A stretch of DNA of 64,000 bases from Dendrolimus kikuchii (GCA_019925095.2 CM034407.1:17862710-17926709); one strand, 5' to 3'. Counted from the first letter of the stretch, positions 42,770 through 52,921 are shown. Translations and numbers: made by a program. The notes: a model not told the origin generated them from the letters alone.

Positions 42770-43004
42770 CTAAAATGCTTCGTTAGCCGTTCCACAAGTC
42801 GACCGCGGTCGTTGTGGTCGTGGCGAAAACGTTACTAATGACGTCATTATTTTCGATCACACAACGCTCACAACGACCCATGTCTGAGGTGGGACGAATA
42901 GCCGTTCCACATGGGTTTACGATTGTAACGCCGGCAAACAAGTGGAACGGGAAAAATCGCGGTCGTGAACGTGGTCGTTGTGAGTCCCTAATGGAACGCA
43001 GTCT
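42770..43004. mobile_element. GC-rich TIR element, family W, second copy
   Basis: GTTAGCCGTTCCACAAGTCG...GAACGTGGTCGTTGTGAG collinear with 10566-10804. The outer left TIR is lost. Confidence 0.5.
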
Positions 43005-43995
43005 TTGTTGCCCATCTTGAGGCATTAGTTAATTCAATGACCGGTAATCCATGTATTAAGCTAGCAAAGCCACCGCACCGTCAAAGTTCTGATGTAATAA
43101 TTACACAAAGAATACCAACATGACAAAACAATTATTACAAGCCACTCCCATATAAATAAATACTGGTGCATGACTCGAAGATGCATTGCTTTCACCTCAC
43201 TTCAATTAATGATTATGTTTTGAATGTTATGACTGTGCAATTTTTGCACGATGACAACGTTATTTCAGTTCCACTTTCTATTTGTTAATGTTAAAATATT
43301 AAAAGCTGGCAACACTAATACTCAACTTTAATACCAATATAAGTAATAATACTTCCTATTGCAATCTAATGCTTCGAATGTGTCTACTTTGTATTTTACT
43401 AAGATAAACGCACAATAAAATAAACTTAGGTATATTGTGTTCTACTACTTATTATCTCTCATTGAGCGTAGGTCACCTTCTACGGGTAAGGTGTCCAGAT
43501 TATTAATCATAATACATGCATCAGTAAAATGTTTTTTTCTTTCATGTCAATCACTCGACACTTACCGAATTCTGAAATCTTAATATACCAACTCCCTTGA
43601 AATTTCATCGTAAAACATCCAGCGCACTTTTTCAACTATAATAAAACGTTTCACCGGTGCAAAATGTTTAAGTATCTAAGGTGTCGAGTAAAATATGCGT
43701 TAAACAGACATTCCCCGCATACCCTTCATCCGTTTAATGTTGGGAACGTTCAAAATTTCCTCCGAAATCATGTTGCTTCTGATGATACGATGAGAATAGG
43801 TTTCAGCAGCGCAACATTTATTCTGGGATTGAATGGATTATCACCCTCCTTTTAGGGTTTTGTTTATAGACTGACAGATAACTCTGTATTGTTCACCAAT
43901 ACTTACGAACTAACAGTATATATTGTATATAACTATGCTTATGTATTTATGTGTGTATATAAATCTATATTTATATTTATGTATGTATATAATAA
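43005..43995. other. no recognised feature
   Basis: AT-rich. A 63-codon plus ORF at 43664 has no motif I recognise. No defensible exon. Confidence 0.4.
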
Positions 43996-44433
43996 TATTA
44001 ATACGGCTTGTGCCGCGACGACGGCAGGAGACCGGATGGGATGACGCTGATTCCCTGGAAGATGGGCCGCCCCTTAGTGTGGGATGCTACTTGCGTTGAC
44101 ACTCTGGAGGCGTCTCATCTTTCAAGTACGTGCACTATCGCCGGTTCTGCTGCAGCCGAACAGGAGGCCCTCAAGCGCCGCAAATATGCCGCCATTAGAA
44201 ATGGTTACACATTTGCGGCATTTGGGGTGGAAACTTTGGGTCCGTGGGGTCCTAACGCTCTAAAGGTCAACCGTGACGTCGTCAAACGTTTAGTAGACGT
44301 CATACGCAACCAGAAGGCTGGCGTCTATTTCGCTCAAAGATTAAGCATTGCTATACAACGTGGCAACGCCGCCAGCCTTCTGGGGACGTTCCCACTAAGT
44401 GACAGTGGTTTGGGACCAATAATTTATCTTTAG
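43996..44433 (+). pseudogene. retroelement-type C-terminal domain, 5'-truncated
   Basis: The open plus frame reads RPDGMTLIPWKMGRPLVWDA...TFAAFGVETLGPWGP...FAQRLSIAIQRGNAASLLGT. I recognise this as the C-terminal domain that follows reverse transcriptases in a group of invertebrate non-LTR elements; its fold resembles a nuclease-like module, but I cannot name the clade. About 140 codons without a break. Upstream RT is absent. Degraded relatives lie at 29320-29565 and 19985-20070. Confidence 0.5.
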
Positions 44434-44559
44434 ATATTTTCCCCTTTTTAATTTAGTTTTTATATTGTATAGTTCGTAGTTTATAATTATTGTAACTAAA
44501 TAGTATTATATTTTTTTGAGTACATGTCATTATATAATTTTTTTTTAAATATTTTTGTA

Positions 44560-44790
44560 GAATATTGTGCAACTAAACTCCGCCCTAGCTTTTGTGCCAT
44601 TTTCTCTCTCCATCCCAAGGTTGTCTGGAAGAGATCTGGAGAAGGATATTTAATTCTAAGCTATTTTTGTGTATTGTTTCCTAAATTTTATTGTACAATA
44701 AAGTATATTTTCTTCTATTCTATTCTATTCCATTCTAATTATGCACAAAGGGCGGCCTTATCGCTAAAAAGCGATCTCTTCCAGACCAAC
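44560..44790. repeat. LINE 3' tail joined to an inverted second tail
   Basis: 44560-44735 (plus): CTCTCCATCCCAAGG, GTCTGGAAGAG, GTACAATAAAGT, then (TTCTA)n. 44736-44790 (minus): the hairpin tail ATCGCTTTTTAGCGATAAG. The two meet head-on. The second one cuts off the 5' end of the mariner. Confidence 0.5.
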
Positions 44791-46130
44791 TCAGGTCCTT
44801 CTGAGGCCACCGTGTATCGTTGCTACAACGAATTCAAGCGCGGTCGACTAACTTTGGGGGATGAAGAAAGAAGTGGTCGCCCTTTGACGGCTGCTACGGA
44901 AGAAAATGTGCTAGCAGTGAAAAATTTAAACCAAGACAATAGGCGAGTTACGTATCAAGAGATGCAGCACGTACTGCAGATTGGATCGGGAAGCCTTCCC
45001 GAAATTCTACAGGTGCATCTTCGCGTGAGGAGGATAGTTTCACGATGGGTGTCGCATACCCTCACCGATGCTCAGAACCAAGCCCGGATGGAATGGTGCC
45101 GTGATATGATAAACAAATTTGAAGCAGGCTCGTCTCGGCGTGTTTACGACATCATTACAGGTGATGAGTCCTGGATTTATCAATACGATCCAGAAACGAA
45201 GCGCCAGTTGACTGTTTGAGTATTTCAAAACGAATTAACGCCTACCAAAGTGAAGCGATCTAGAAGCGGGGGGAAGATTTTGATCGCGAGTTTTTTCAAT
45301 TTGACTGGCTACTTGGTATCAATTCGTTTAGGGAACCAAAGAAGCATCATCGCCGAATGGTATATTACTGAATACTTGGCAGAAGTTTTCTCTGTTGTGA
45401 GCAACAAGCGAGCAAACACAGGGCTCCGCGGGCTACTGCTGCACCACGACAATGCGCCCGCCCATACCGCGCTCAAAACGAGGGACTTGCTGGACAGCAC
45501 GCCGGTCCAACTCCTCGTTCACCCTCTTTACAGCCCTGATCTAGCACCGTGTGACTTCTTTTTACAAGCTTTTATTTAACTTGCAATGGATGTATGTAAG
45601 TTCGGGTGGAATCTTGCAAGTTAAACTTGACCAACCGGTTTCCGATTGAGCTGCAATTTTGCACGCATATGTATATCGCGTGACAATGGAATAATAATGA
45701 TACCATGGAGCTGATCTGATGATGGAGTCGGCAGGTGGCCATAGGAACTCCTGTACTAAACAAGATAGACCCGTCGTGTTTGGGCTCGTTTTACTTGTCT
45801 TGGCTAACACTTTGCTGCTACCTGATACATATCCAGGATCTCAAAAGCGATATTTAAAAACCTTTTTAAAAAAGCTTACTATTATCCCAAAAATAAAAAA
45901 TCAGCTCAAAGGGATACAATTTTCGTCGCCGGAAGATGTGCTGTCAGCGTTCTAGCAAGTTGGAAACGAGGTGTCTGCGGCGGACTGGAAAGAGTACTTC
46001 GAAAACCGGTTCAGACGCATGAAACTTTGTATAGAGGCTGATAGAGAGTATTTTAAAAAGATTTAATAAAAAAATATTTACCTATAGAACATTTTATTTT
46101 ATTTTCGCAAAGCTTTCGGAGTGTCCCACG
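44790..46130 (+). pseudogene. mariner (DD34D) transposase, broken
   Basis: Cut-and-paste transposase. Readable parts: helix-turn-helix segment ATVYRCYNEFKRGR, first Asp in ITGDESWIYQYDP (about 45165), second in LLLHHDNAPAHT (about 45440), third in YSPDLAPCDFF (about 45545). The second and third aspartates are separated by 34 residues, so it is DD34D. Defects: the N-terminal ~45 residues are missing; a TGA at 45217-45219 replaces the Trp of the usual VWVFQ; a ~310-bp insertion at 45565-45877 splits PKIKNQLKG from the catalytic region; a further TAG lies at about 45953. The 3' terminal repeat ends at about 46130 (GGAGTGTCCCACG) before TA. It cannot make active enzyme. Confidence 0.85.
45565..45877. 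mobile_element. small repeat inserted in the mariner, family N
   Basis: Starts CAAGCTTTTATTTAACTTGC and ends CTTTTTAAAAAAGCTTA. The short inverted ends (AAGCTTTT) suggest a non-autonomous element. The middle carries CGCATATGTATATCGCGTGA and GATGGAGTCGGCAGGTGGCC. No coding role. Confidence 0.5.
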
Positions 46131-46226
46131 TATATAAATTATATATATGCAGAAGTTTTATATGTTAAATAGATATATACATACCATTCAAATACATATC
46201 TACAAAAATATGTAAATATTTATCGA

Positions 46227-46544
46227 CTAGCGGTGCCGGCAGACGTTGTCCTGTCCTAAAAAATAAAAACCTAGAACCCGATTCCAGTGCCACCTACCGG
46301 ATGTAATTGTGAATCTAAACCATCCTCGGACCCACTCAAACTCTAATTTTTTTACACCTTGGGTTACATTATTGAAGTTTTCGTAGGGATCCCTAACTTT
46401 TTCTAGTAATTTATGTATAGCCTATATTAATCTGGGAGAATATAGCATTCTAATGATGAAAGAATTTTTGAAATCAGTCCAGTAGTTTCTGAGTTTATTC
46501 GTTACAAACATACAAATCTTTCCTCTTTATAATAGTAGTATAGA
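46227..46544 (-). mobile_element. Helitron-like element, family C
   Basis: 318 bp on the minus strand: starts TCTATACTACTATTATAAAG after A and ends TGCCGGCACCGCTAG before T. It lies 12 bp from the family A copy, in the same orientation. Confidence 0.55.
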
Positions 46545-46556
46545 TGAATATATACA

Positions 46557-46798
46557 CTAGCTGTGCCCGCGACGTCGTTCGCGTGGAATTTGTTTTCAAA
46601 ACCCCCCGATTTTGAAACATTCTTCATTGGTGGTCCGCTCCTATTGGTCTTAGCGTGATGATATAGCCTATAGCCTTCCTAGATAAAGGGGCTATCGAAC
46701 ACTGAAAGAATTTTTCAAATTATACCAGTAGTTCCTGAGATTAGCGCGTTCAAGCAAACAAACAAACAAACTCTTCAGATTTATATATTAGTATAAGA
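46557..46798 (-). mobile_element. Helitron-like element, family A, complete
   Basis: Minus-sense: TCTTATACTAATATATAAAT after A ... GCGGGCACAGCTAG before T. Collinear with 19662-19909. Confidence 0.65.
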
Positions 46799-47027
46799 TA
46801 CGTTTAAATATCATCACATTACAACGTCAGGTGATATTTTCTTCGTTATATTCATCTATCCTTCAAGAATAGTTCTTTTATTTATGCTTGGAGGGTACCC
46901 CATATCCTCTTTTATATCCCTGCCAACGTGTGTGCAAAATTTCGTGAAGATCGGTTAACTAGTCAAAACGTGCGCGTCATAAACAAACTAACAAAAAAAA
47001 CAAAGTCACATTCGTATTTTTTATTGC

Positions 47028-47610
47028 CTTAAGCTGATGGAAAGTGGTCACCGCCACCTATGGACGTTTGCAACACCAGGAGTGCTACCACCGCGTTGCC
47101 GGCCTCGAAGAAACTTTACAACGTCCTTCTTAAATGACCCCATGTCGTAGTGTATACGGAAAACCAGCCAGGTGTTAGGGCATTTACCTGAGTGGATGGC
47201 TACCACCCCTGGTCTAGAGTATGCCGCCATAACAACCTTGAATTGTGTTCCGGCAATAGTGACCAGGTTCCAATCTCTCTTAAGAGAGCAGCAGCGCATT
47301 TGTAGCACCTTTGGTGTTGCAAATGTCCATAGGCGATGGTAACCGCTTTCCATCAAGTGGGCCGTCTGCCTGTCTGCTGAACTTATGCAATAAAAAAAAA
47401 CCGCGGCGAGAAGATCCCTTCAAGTTGTTATTGTACGCGCGAAGAACTTTCTACAGAACTGTTACCGGCCGTCGCGTAGTTGAGTGTAGTTCAAGGCAAT
47501 GAGAGTGAACATCCTGCCGATGGCAAGCGGTATGCGGTGGTTAAAATCTGACGATACACGCCACGTTTGTCCAAGGCGAATCGGCTGGTTTGATACATCT
47601 ATTATCTCGA
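47028..47610 (-). pseudogene. LINE 3' fragment related to the 990-aa element, split by a family S copy
   Basis: 47028-47163 and 47399-47600 align with the plus-strand text 23960-24230 of the long LINE (GCCGGCCTCGAAGAAAC; GAACTTTCTACAGAACTGTT; GGCAAGCGGTATGCGGTGG). Coding frames are broken. The S copy at 47164-47398 inserted into it in opposite orientation. Confidence 0.65.
47164..47398 (+). mobile_element. family S repeat, 5'-truncated, nested in a LINE fragment
   Basis: Starts CCAGCCAGGTGTTAGGGC and ends ATGCAATAAAAAAAAACC. Lacks ~75 bases of the head. Confidence 0.75.
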
Positions 47611-48007
47611 CGTGCTGCTGGTTTCATCACAGTTTTTTCATTGACAGTTAGCTCGTCGTAATTGTAACAATATTCACGTTAGGTCACAAAACCGCGTAAG
47701 TGGTGCATGCTTTCGGCCTGGCTCAGAAATCCCAGTATAATAGTACCCTAGTACTGGCATAGCAGCAGCAGTATTGCTCACGGCTTACTTCTGCGGTAAC
47801 CTCCTCCTGGGCCCGGCAACAGTACGCAAAGGCATTCCTTCCGAATTATAAAAAAAAGGATATGTACACTACTGGATATTATTTTAGATCTCATGTCATG
47901 GCCTTAAAGTTGGAAATTGTATAATAATATGCACGGTCAGCATTTTTCATTTCACTTTTCGTCTAGCTCCCGTCTGCCGGCGAGTAACATGCGAAAATGG
48001 TACATAC
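47611..48007 (-). other. intron downstream of the 48.0-kb exon
   Basis: Starts on the minus strand with the donor GTATGT (48007-48002). No further exon can be seen between here and the window start. Confidence 0.45.
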
Positions 48008-48140
48008 CCGATGCGAAGTGGCCAGTTGTCCAAGCGCATGCGCGGGCGCCGGCCGCTCGTCGCTCGACTCGTCCCCCGACCTCTCGCCGGTGAACACCGA
48101 GTCGTGCGACACCGACAGGCCGCTTCCGTAAGCGCCTTCT
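48008..48140 (-). CDS. host gene, exon c (third of three seen)
   Basis: Minus-strand exon of 133 bp: acceptor ...TTACACCATTCACAG at 48141, donor CGG|GTATGT. It begins with one base that completes the AA left over from the exon at 50052 (making Lys), then encodes 44 codons with no stop, including EGAYGSGLSVSHDSVF and SGDESSDERPAP. GC content is far above the surrounding intron. The SHDSVF-type motif preceded by a basic Lys/Arg block recalls the N-terminal part of the CRACD/KIAA1211 (DUF4592) actin-regulator family, but this is a weak, memory-based similarity. It ends in phase 0, so more coding sequence must follow outside what I can see. A TIR element ends only ~38 bp upstream of the acceptor. 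Confidence 0.75.
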
Positions 48141-48332
48141 CTGTGAATGGTGTAATATTGATGAGTGACAAGTAAAACAAAGGTGCTCCCGCGAGCATTC
48201 GCTTGTAATTTAACGTTACAGGTCCGAGCATTACATCAGTGAAGGAGGAGAACCAAGCATTACAGTGCGCAACCTGTTACGTTACAGATTCGAGCATTAC
48301 ATCGGTGAGGGAGGAGACTCTCTTCTCTCTTC

Positions 48333-48640
48333 TATCCGTGCAGGAACAGAGAAAGAATACAATTTCCTGCGGTCGGGCGGCCTGTCGTAAGAGGCGACTT
48401 AACAACACACAGCCAGGTGGTAGGGCATTTGCCCGACTGGATGGCTACCACCCCTGGTCTAGAGCATGCCGTCATAACAACTTTGAGTTGCGTTCCGGCA
48501 TTAGTGACCAGGTTCCAGACTCACTTAAGAGAGCAGCAGCGCATTTGCAGCACCTTTGGTGTTGCAAATGTCCATTGGCGATGGTAATCGCTTTCCATCC
48601 AGTGGGCCGTCTGCCTGTCTGCTGATCTTCTGCAATAAAA
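48333..48640 (+). mobile_element. family S repeat, full length (twin of 23191-23504)
   Basis: Shares the diagnostic changes listed for 23191-23504, and the encoded shadow peptides are identical over the last ~58 residues. It is antisense to the host gene. Confidence 0.85.
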
Positions 48641-48698
48641 TAACAAAAAGACTCACGGACTATCACGTCGTGTAATCAACAAAAAAAAAATACATTTT

Positions 48699-48932
48699 AT
48701 TATTGCTGAAACACAACTCACAGGCTGACGGCCCAATTGTGATGGAAAGTCGTTACCGTCGCCTATGAACATTAGCAATACCAGATGTGCAGCCAATGTG
48801 CTGGCGGCCTTGCAGGAGAAACTGGCACCTGGCCTCCGATGCCGGAATACAGCTCAAAGTTAGGCGGCATACTCTAGACCAGGGATGGTAGCCATCCAGT
48901 CGGGCAAATGCCCTACCACCTGGCTGTGGGTG
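48699..48932 (-). mobile_element. family S repeat, old and diverged
   Basis: CAGGCTGACGGCCCAATTG ... CCATCCAGTCGGGCAAATGC. Tail and middle are mutated, the outer head is missing. Confidence 0.6.
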
Positions 48933-49289
48933 CTCAATGTTCAAAATGGAATCACAAATGTTTCGTTACAGAATGCTCGTCAGTCAGGAAGGTAGTATTG
49001 TAACGTAATTGCTCGGAATCGAACCATAAATTTTACATTACAGACGAATGCTCGTTCGTCCAGGGAGGCAGTATTGTAACGTATCTAATGCTCAAAATCG
49101 AATAATTAATGTTACATTATAGGCGAATGCTCGCGGTAAGGGAGCACCTTAAAAGAACGACAATTTTAACATAAAAATTACTATATTTTGCTTTGTTCAC
49201 CTACTTTAAGATGTTGTAGAATTATTTTTTTTTGCTTTTTAGTTCGAAGTCGGTTTTTTTGTAAATAATTGTTGTTCCGTTCGTCGTCG

Positions 49290-50000
49290 TCCGTGAAGAC
49301 TTTCGTCTTCAAGCATTACAGAATGGTCAACATCAAGACCCTTTTGTTTAACGAAGGGAAATCCGTTTGAGTACTGTCCACCGCGGAGGAAACGCCATGG
49401 GGACTGTGGAATTCGCCACTTTGGGGTAGCACTAGCACCGCAAGCAAGTGTTATTATTGACACCCGAGTCGGGGATACCCACTAAAAGCCCTCGGTGTTC
49501 CGTCCATCGCCCTTATGCTAGTTAGCAGTTAGTAACGGCCTCATCCATTGATAGGGGAGCCTCGTCCCTGATGTCTTCATACTCTCTGTGCATGGGGCGG
49601 TATATAGTGCTCCACGGGAAGAGAGGTGAGTTCCCCTCTCAGCGGTATAACGGCAAGTGAGAACCCTTCCCCATACGGCCGAAGGTCTAAAGGTGCGGAG
49701 CAGGCTGGTGCGCTCACGCTCCCGCTCTTCCATCTTCTTGGCAAGCATGACTCGCTCGCAACAGGAGGAGTAGGCGTCCCATCTGGTAGAGATCCCGAGC
49801 ATGGAACGAACCACAGCCGAAAAAGAGAGAGGTTATGTCCAGTGGAGGCGACGAGTTCTCGACGCTGCTCTGTCCAAGCGGGGTGCAACTGGAGGGTGTG
49901 CAGTGTCGTATCTTTGATGACATGCTGACGTGGGCTCACGGCCTAATCGATACAGTTACCTTCCGAAGCAGCCGTGCCCCGATAGGATCTACGTCAAGAC
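49290..50000 (-). pseudogene. R1-like LINE ORF2 C-terminus plus 3' UTR
   Basis: The minus strand reads HPAWTEQRRELVAS (about 49870-49920) and, after a frameshift, SMLGISTRWDAY...VMLAKKMEERERERT (49715-49810), matching the typical R1-type ending (PAW-EQR ... W---FCE-VM--KE--ER). Stop at 49518. The 3' UTR continues to ~49290 with the repeat text seen at 178-470. It lies in the host intron, ending ~50 bp from the exon at 50052. Confidence 0.65.
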
Positions 50001-50051
50001 CCAACCCAACTAAATTATTCTACTGTTTAGTACAGATGACATAATACATAC

Positions 50052-50196
50052 TTTCTCCTAGCATGCCTCTCAGCGTCGAGCAGTTCACTCGTGGAGCTGC
50101 TCTTCGGGTCGGGCGAGGCGTCGGCGCGCGCACCGCTGCCCCGCCGCTTGAACATGCGTCGGAGACCGCGCAGGAATCGACCGGTGCGGCCTTCGC
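50052..50196 (-). CDS. host gene, exon b (middle)
   Basis: Minus-strand exon of 145 bp: acceptor ATTGTTTTGTGATTTCAG, donor GAGAAA|GTATGT. It takes GC to complete the Gly begun by the upstream exon's final G, reads 47 codons and leaves AA for the next exon. The peptide contains GRTGRFLRGLRRMFKRR, a strongly basic, amphipathic patch, then a Ser-rich stretch (PKSSSTSELLDAERH) and ARRK. The basic helix could bind membrane or actin; this is inference only. Splice signals, phase continuity and GC content all support a real exon. Confidence 0.8.
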
Positions 50197-50339
50197 CTGA
50201 AATCACAAAACAATATACATATTACTAAAAGACTGATACATAAATGCCGAAGAATGGCTGAATGAACTAGCAGCTTGCGCATATGGTTTAGGTACACATA
50301 TTTAATATTTGCATCGTAGAAGAAAACAACGAAAGGCGG

Positions 50340-50470
50340 TAGTGAATGATTAAAGTTAAGGTAAAGTACCCACTAAAACCCCTGGGTATTCCGTCCTTCG
50401 CCCTTAATGCCAGGGCCACGGGTTTATGGCATAGCCCCTCCGCTGGCCCTGGCAGGCGGATGATTAGCAG
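50340..50470 (-). repeat. R1-like LINE 3' UTR scrap
   Basis: ACCCACTAAAACCCCTGGGT and CTTAATGCCAGGGCC repeat text from 178-470 and 49340-49530. Intronic. Confidence 0.45.
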
Positions 50471-50891
50471 TAGCCGCGACACGTGACGAATCGACAAGGA
50501 CTACAGACCAGTTAGAGACGTAGCGCGCGCGCGCGGCGTTCCGACCAAGATGCGCATTCCCTTTTCATCCCCCCCAGCCTTTGAACTTGTTTCAAAAACC
50601 GACTCGTTGCGCGTCGCAATTGGACATTGAACGGTGATTGGACGCAACGTTCACATTGTGTCCAAAGACTAATCCACACATTGGAGTATTAGCCGCAATA
50701 CACTACATTGGTACAAATATGACCAATGTGAATCCAACGCAAAAAAAATAATCAAAATCGGTTCATAAACAAACAAGTTATAGCTGAACATATTATATAT
50801 TAAAAAAAATACACGAATTAAGAACCCCCTCCTACCTAATATAAAATTAAGGAAACTCTTCGTCAACAGACTTTTTATGGTTTTACTTCAA
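50471..50891. other. intron sequence, nothing recognised
   Basis: Part of the intron between the exons at 50052 and 51594. It includes a GCGCGCGCG run at about 50524-50535. No feature supported. Confidence 0.4.
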
Positions 50892-50906
50892 TGCTACATC
50901 TTAGAA

Positions 50907-51437
50907 TCTCAGCCAGAAGGCCCAGCTCGCCGTACACAACGCAGTGCTGGTACCTACGCTCACGTATGGAAGCGAGAGTTGGGTATGGAAGAAAGAGCAT
51001 GAAAGTAGAGTAAACGCGGTCGAGATGCGAGCACTGCGCAAAATCTGCGGAGTGACGCTCGCGGACCGTGTTCGTAATACCGAAGTAAGAAAGAGAGTTG
51101 GTCTGAAAGAGAGTGTCGGGGTGAAGGTAAGGAAAGGAATGCTCCGGTGGTTCGGGCATGTGGAAAGAATGCATGATGAAAGAATGACTAAACAGATATA
51201 CAATGCAAAAGTGGATGGATGCAGAAGTCGTGGAAGGCCACGACACACCTTCCATGATCAAATTGATCGTGTACTAGCAGAAGGTGATGTCAGAAGCCTT
51301 AAGAACAGACGAGCTTGCATGACAAGAGTTATGAATGTCAAAGAGGCAAGTGAGGTGTGTAAGAATAAGCCTAAATGGCACTCTGTTGTTCGTGCCTACC
51401 CCTCAAGGGAACTGGCGTGAAGTTATGTATGTATGTA
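50907..51437 (+). mobile_element. 5'-truncated RTE-like LINE, family R, open frame, 15-bp duplication
   Basis: Flanked by a perfect 15-bp repeat TGCTACATCTTAGAA (50892-50906 and 51438-51452). One open frame runs from 50944 to the stop at 51420 (158 codons): YGSESWVWKKEHESR, LRWFGHVERMHDERMTK, RGRPRHTFHDQIDR, NVKEASEVCKNKP, ...RELA. Its intact frame and perfect duplication make it the youngest-looking family R copy. It is antisense in the host intron. Confidence 0.85.
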
Positions 51438-51593
51438 TGCTACATCTTAGAAACTATTAAGGTATATTTTATGTTAGATTTAGATCTTAGTATTGGTAGT
51501 CCCATGGTCCCAAGCAACCATTCAAAAGGTTGAACCATTTTCAAGGCCCATTGTCTTCAATGACCTGCAAATAATAAGCCTTAGTATACTGAC

Positions 51594-51721
51594 CATGGTT
51601 GTGCGTGTCCCCGTGTGGTGGCCGGTAGGGGGGTTCAAGCGAGCCCTCGCGCACGCACGACATGAGGCCCGCGCCGCCGGACCCGCCGCCGCCCCCGCCC
51701 GACATCAGGTGAACGCACCGC
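51594..51721 (-). CDS. host gene, exon a (first of three seen)
   Basis: Minus-strand exon of 128 bp: acceptor CTTGTTTGTGTATTCCAG, donor CCATG|GTCAGT. Reading phase: one leading base, 42 codons, one trailing G that joins the next exon in frame. The peptide has a Gly-rich run (MSGGGGGSGGAGLMSC) and REGSLEPPYRPPHGDTHN. The leading base implies an upstream exon, although the Met in LMSGG could in principle be a start if the acceptor is unused. No partner exon was found between here and the window end; the gypsy element and other repeats fill that interval. Confidence 0.7.
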
Positions 51722-51842
51722 CTGGAATACACAAACAAGAAACATCAGCGCCTGCTCATCTATCGACTTAAGAGTCGCTGCCTCACTATGTATATCATTG
51801 ATTCTATATAAATGAAATTTTAGCAGAAACTTGTAGCCTAAA

Positions 51843-52150
51843 GTCGTGGTAGCGTAATCGCTAGCGCACGCGTCCCGACTCAAGAGGGCGCGGGTTCGAT
51901 CCTGGCCGGAACGCATGCACCTCTTAGTCAGTTTTCTGATCTAATGTGCATATTGTCCAATTAACATGTGCTAAAAACGGTGAAGGAAAACATCATGATG
52001 CAACCTGCACATCGAGATAACCGATGTGTCAAACCTGCCAAGCCGCCTTGGACAAGCGTGGTGGGTACACTGTCTGTTCCCCCTATGATGGGAGGCCCGA
52101 GCTCAGCAGTGGGATATTAATGGGCTGATATTATTATTATATTATTATAT
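51843..52150 (+). mobile_element. tRNA-derived SINE, family T2
   Basis: Head GTCGTGGTAGCGTAATCGC with A-box-like TGGTAGCGTAA and B box GGGTTCGATCCTGG. The body has GGTGAAGGAAAACATC and ends GAGCTCAGCAGTGGGATATT plus (TTA)n at 52128-52150. The CAGCAGTGGGA tail is LINE-like. A second copy starts at 63909. Confidence 0.8.
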
Positions 52151-52911
52151 TGTAGCCTATGTGCAGCTCCATAATGCTGAAGTGAAATTGTGATAATTTT
52201 AAATATCAAAGGTGGCCGTTAGCAATTATTTGTATGTATGTATTTTCCTTCCATACTCCTTTATTCTGGCATTCTGGCTAAAGTGGAGACAGGTAACCGG
52301 CGTCACGCCCGAGAAACGGCCGCTTGCATAACGTTGCTTAAATTTATTTAAGAAACACAAAACCTATTTAACACCCTTAAATACAATTAGCGTCTTGCAC
52401 AACGCAAACTTTGCCGCTAAATATGTTTACAAGAACTGTCAATACGTTTTGTTTAAAACGTATTTAGGCAGTTTAATATGATTAACAAATTATATTTAAA
52501 AGCGATCGTTATGAGGTTCGAAAAAAACTTTTTTAATGTACTTTTTCGTGTAGGGTTTTCGTTAGTTAGATCTTTAAAAAAAATGTTCTTTAATGAATTT
52601 TTATTTAAGTTTATTGATAAGGAGATATTATGCTAATCACAAAATGCCTGATTTGGGAGTTCTCGTTACAACATATTTAGGGATTGGAACCTCCAAATTA
52701 TTAACCAAGTTGACTAAATATTACGAGAAATTGATTAAATATTTTACGATTTTCGACTTTTATTTCATCGTTTGATTTATTGTAAGTTAATTTTACTTTT
52801 TATGTAACATAAATATTCATAATATAATCGAGAGGGAGCGCCAAAGTTTTGTCTCACATTGCCTTTTGCATACCACATGGATTTATCACGCATAACAATT
52901 AATCATTTTTT
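52151..52911. other. no recognised feature
   Basis: AT-rich. A 60-codon plus ORF at 52593 lacks motifs. Confidence 0.4.
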
Positions 52912-52921
52912 TTTATAATTT

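Larger units (their letters stand above)
48179..49152. mobile_element. terminal-inverted-repeat element in the host intron
   Basis: AAGGTGCTCCCGCGAGCATTCGC-type ends: left 48179-48218, right 49113-49152 (inverted). The right half carries about three ~80-bp units with GAATGCTCG...GTATTGTAACGTA; the left half has two shorter related units. Two S copies (48333-48640 and 48699-48932) are nested inside. No transposase. Confidence 0.55.

Noticed and set aside
44524..44789. Start codon at 44524 as N-terminus of the mariner transposase
   Set aside because: The first ~85 codons of that ORF are translated LINE tail; recognisable transposase begins only near ATVYRCYNEF at about 44810. The real N-terminus is missing.
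51843..51920. Possible true tRNA gene
   Set aside because: A and B boxes are good, but no acceptor-stem pairing closes around them and the sequence continues into a SINE body with (TTA)n. The same head recurs at 63909.
52593..52775. Small 60-codon ORF as a gene
   Set aside because: No motif, AT-rich codon pattern like the surrounding non-coding DNA, no splice or promoter context.
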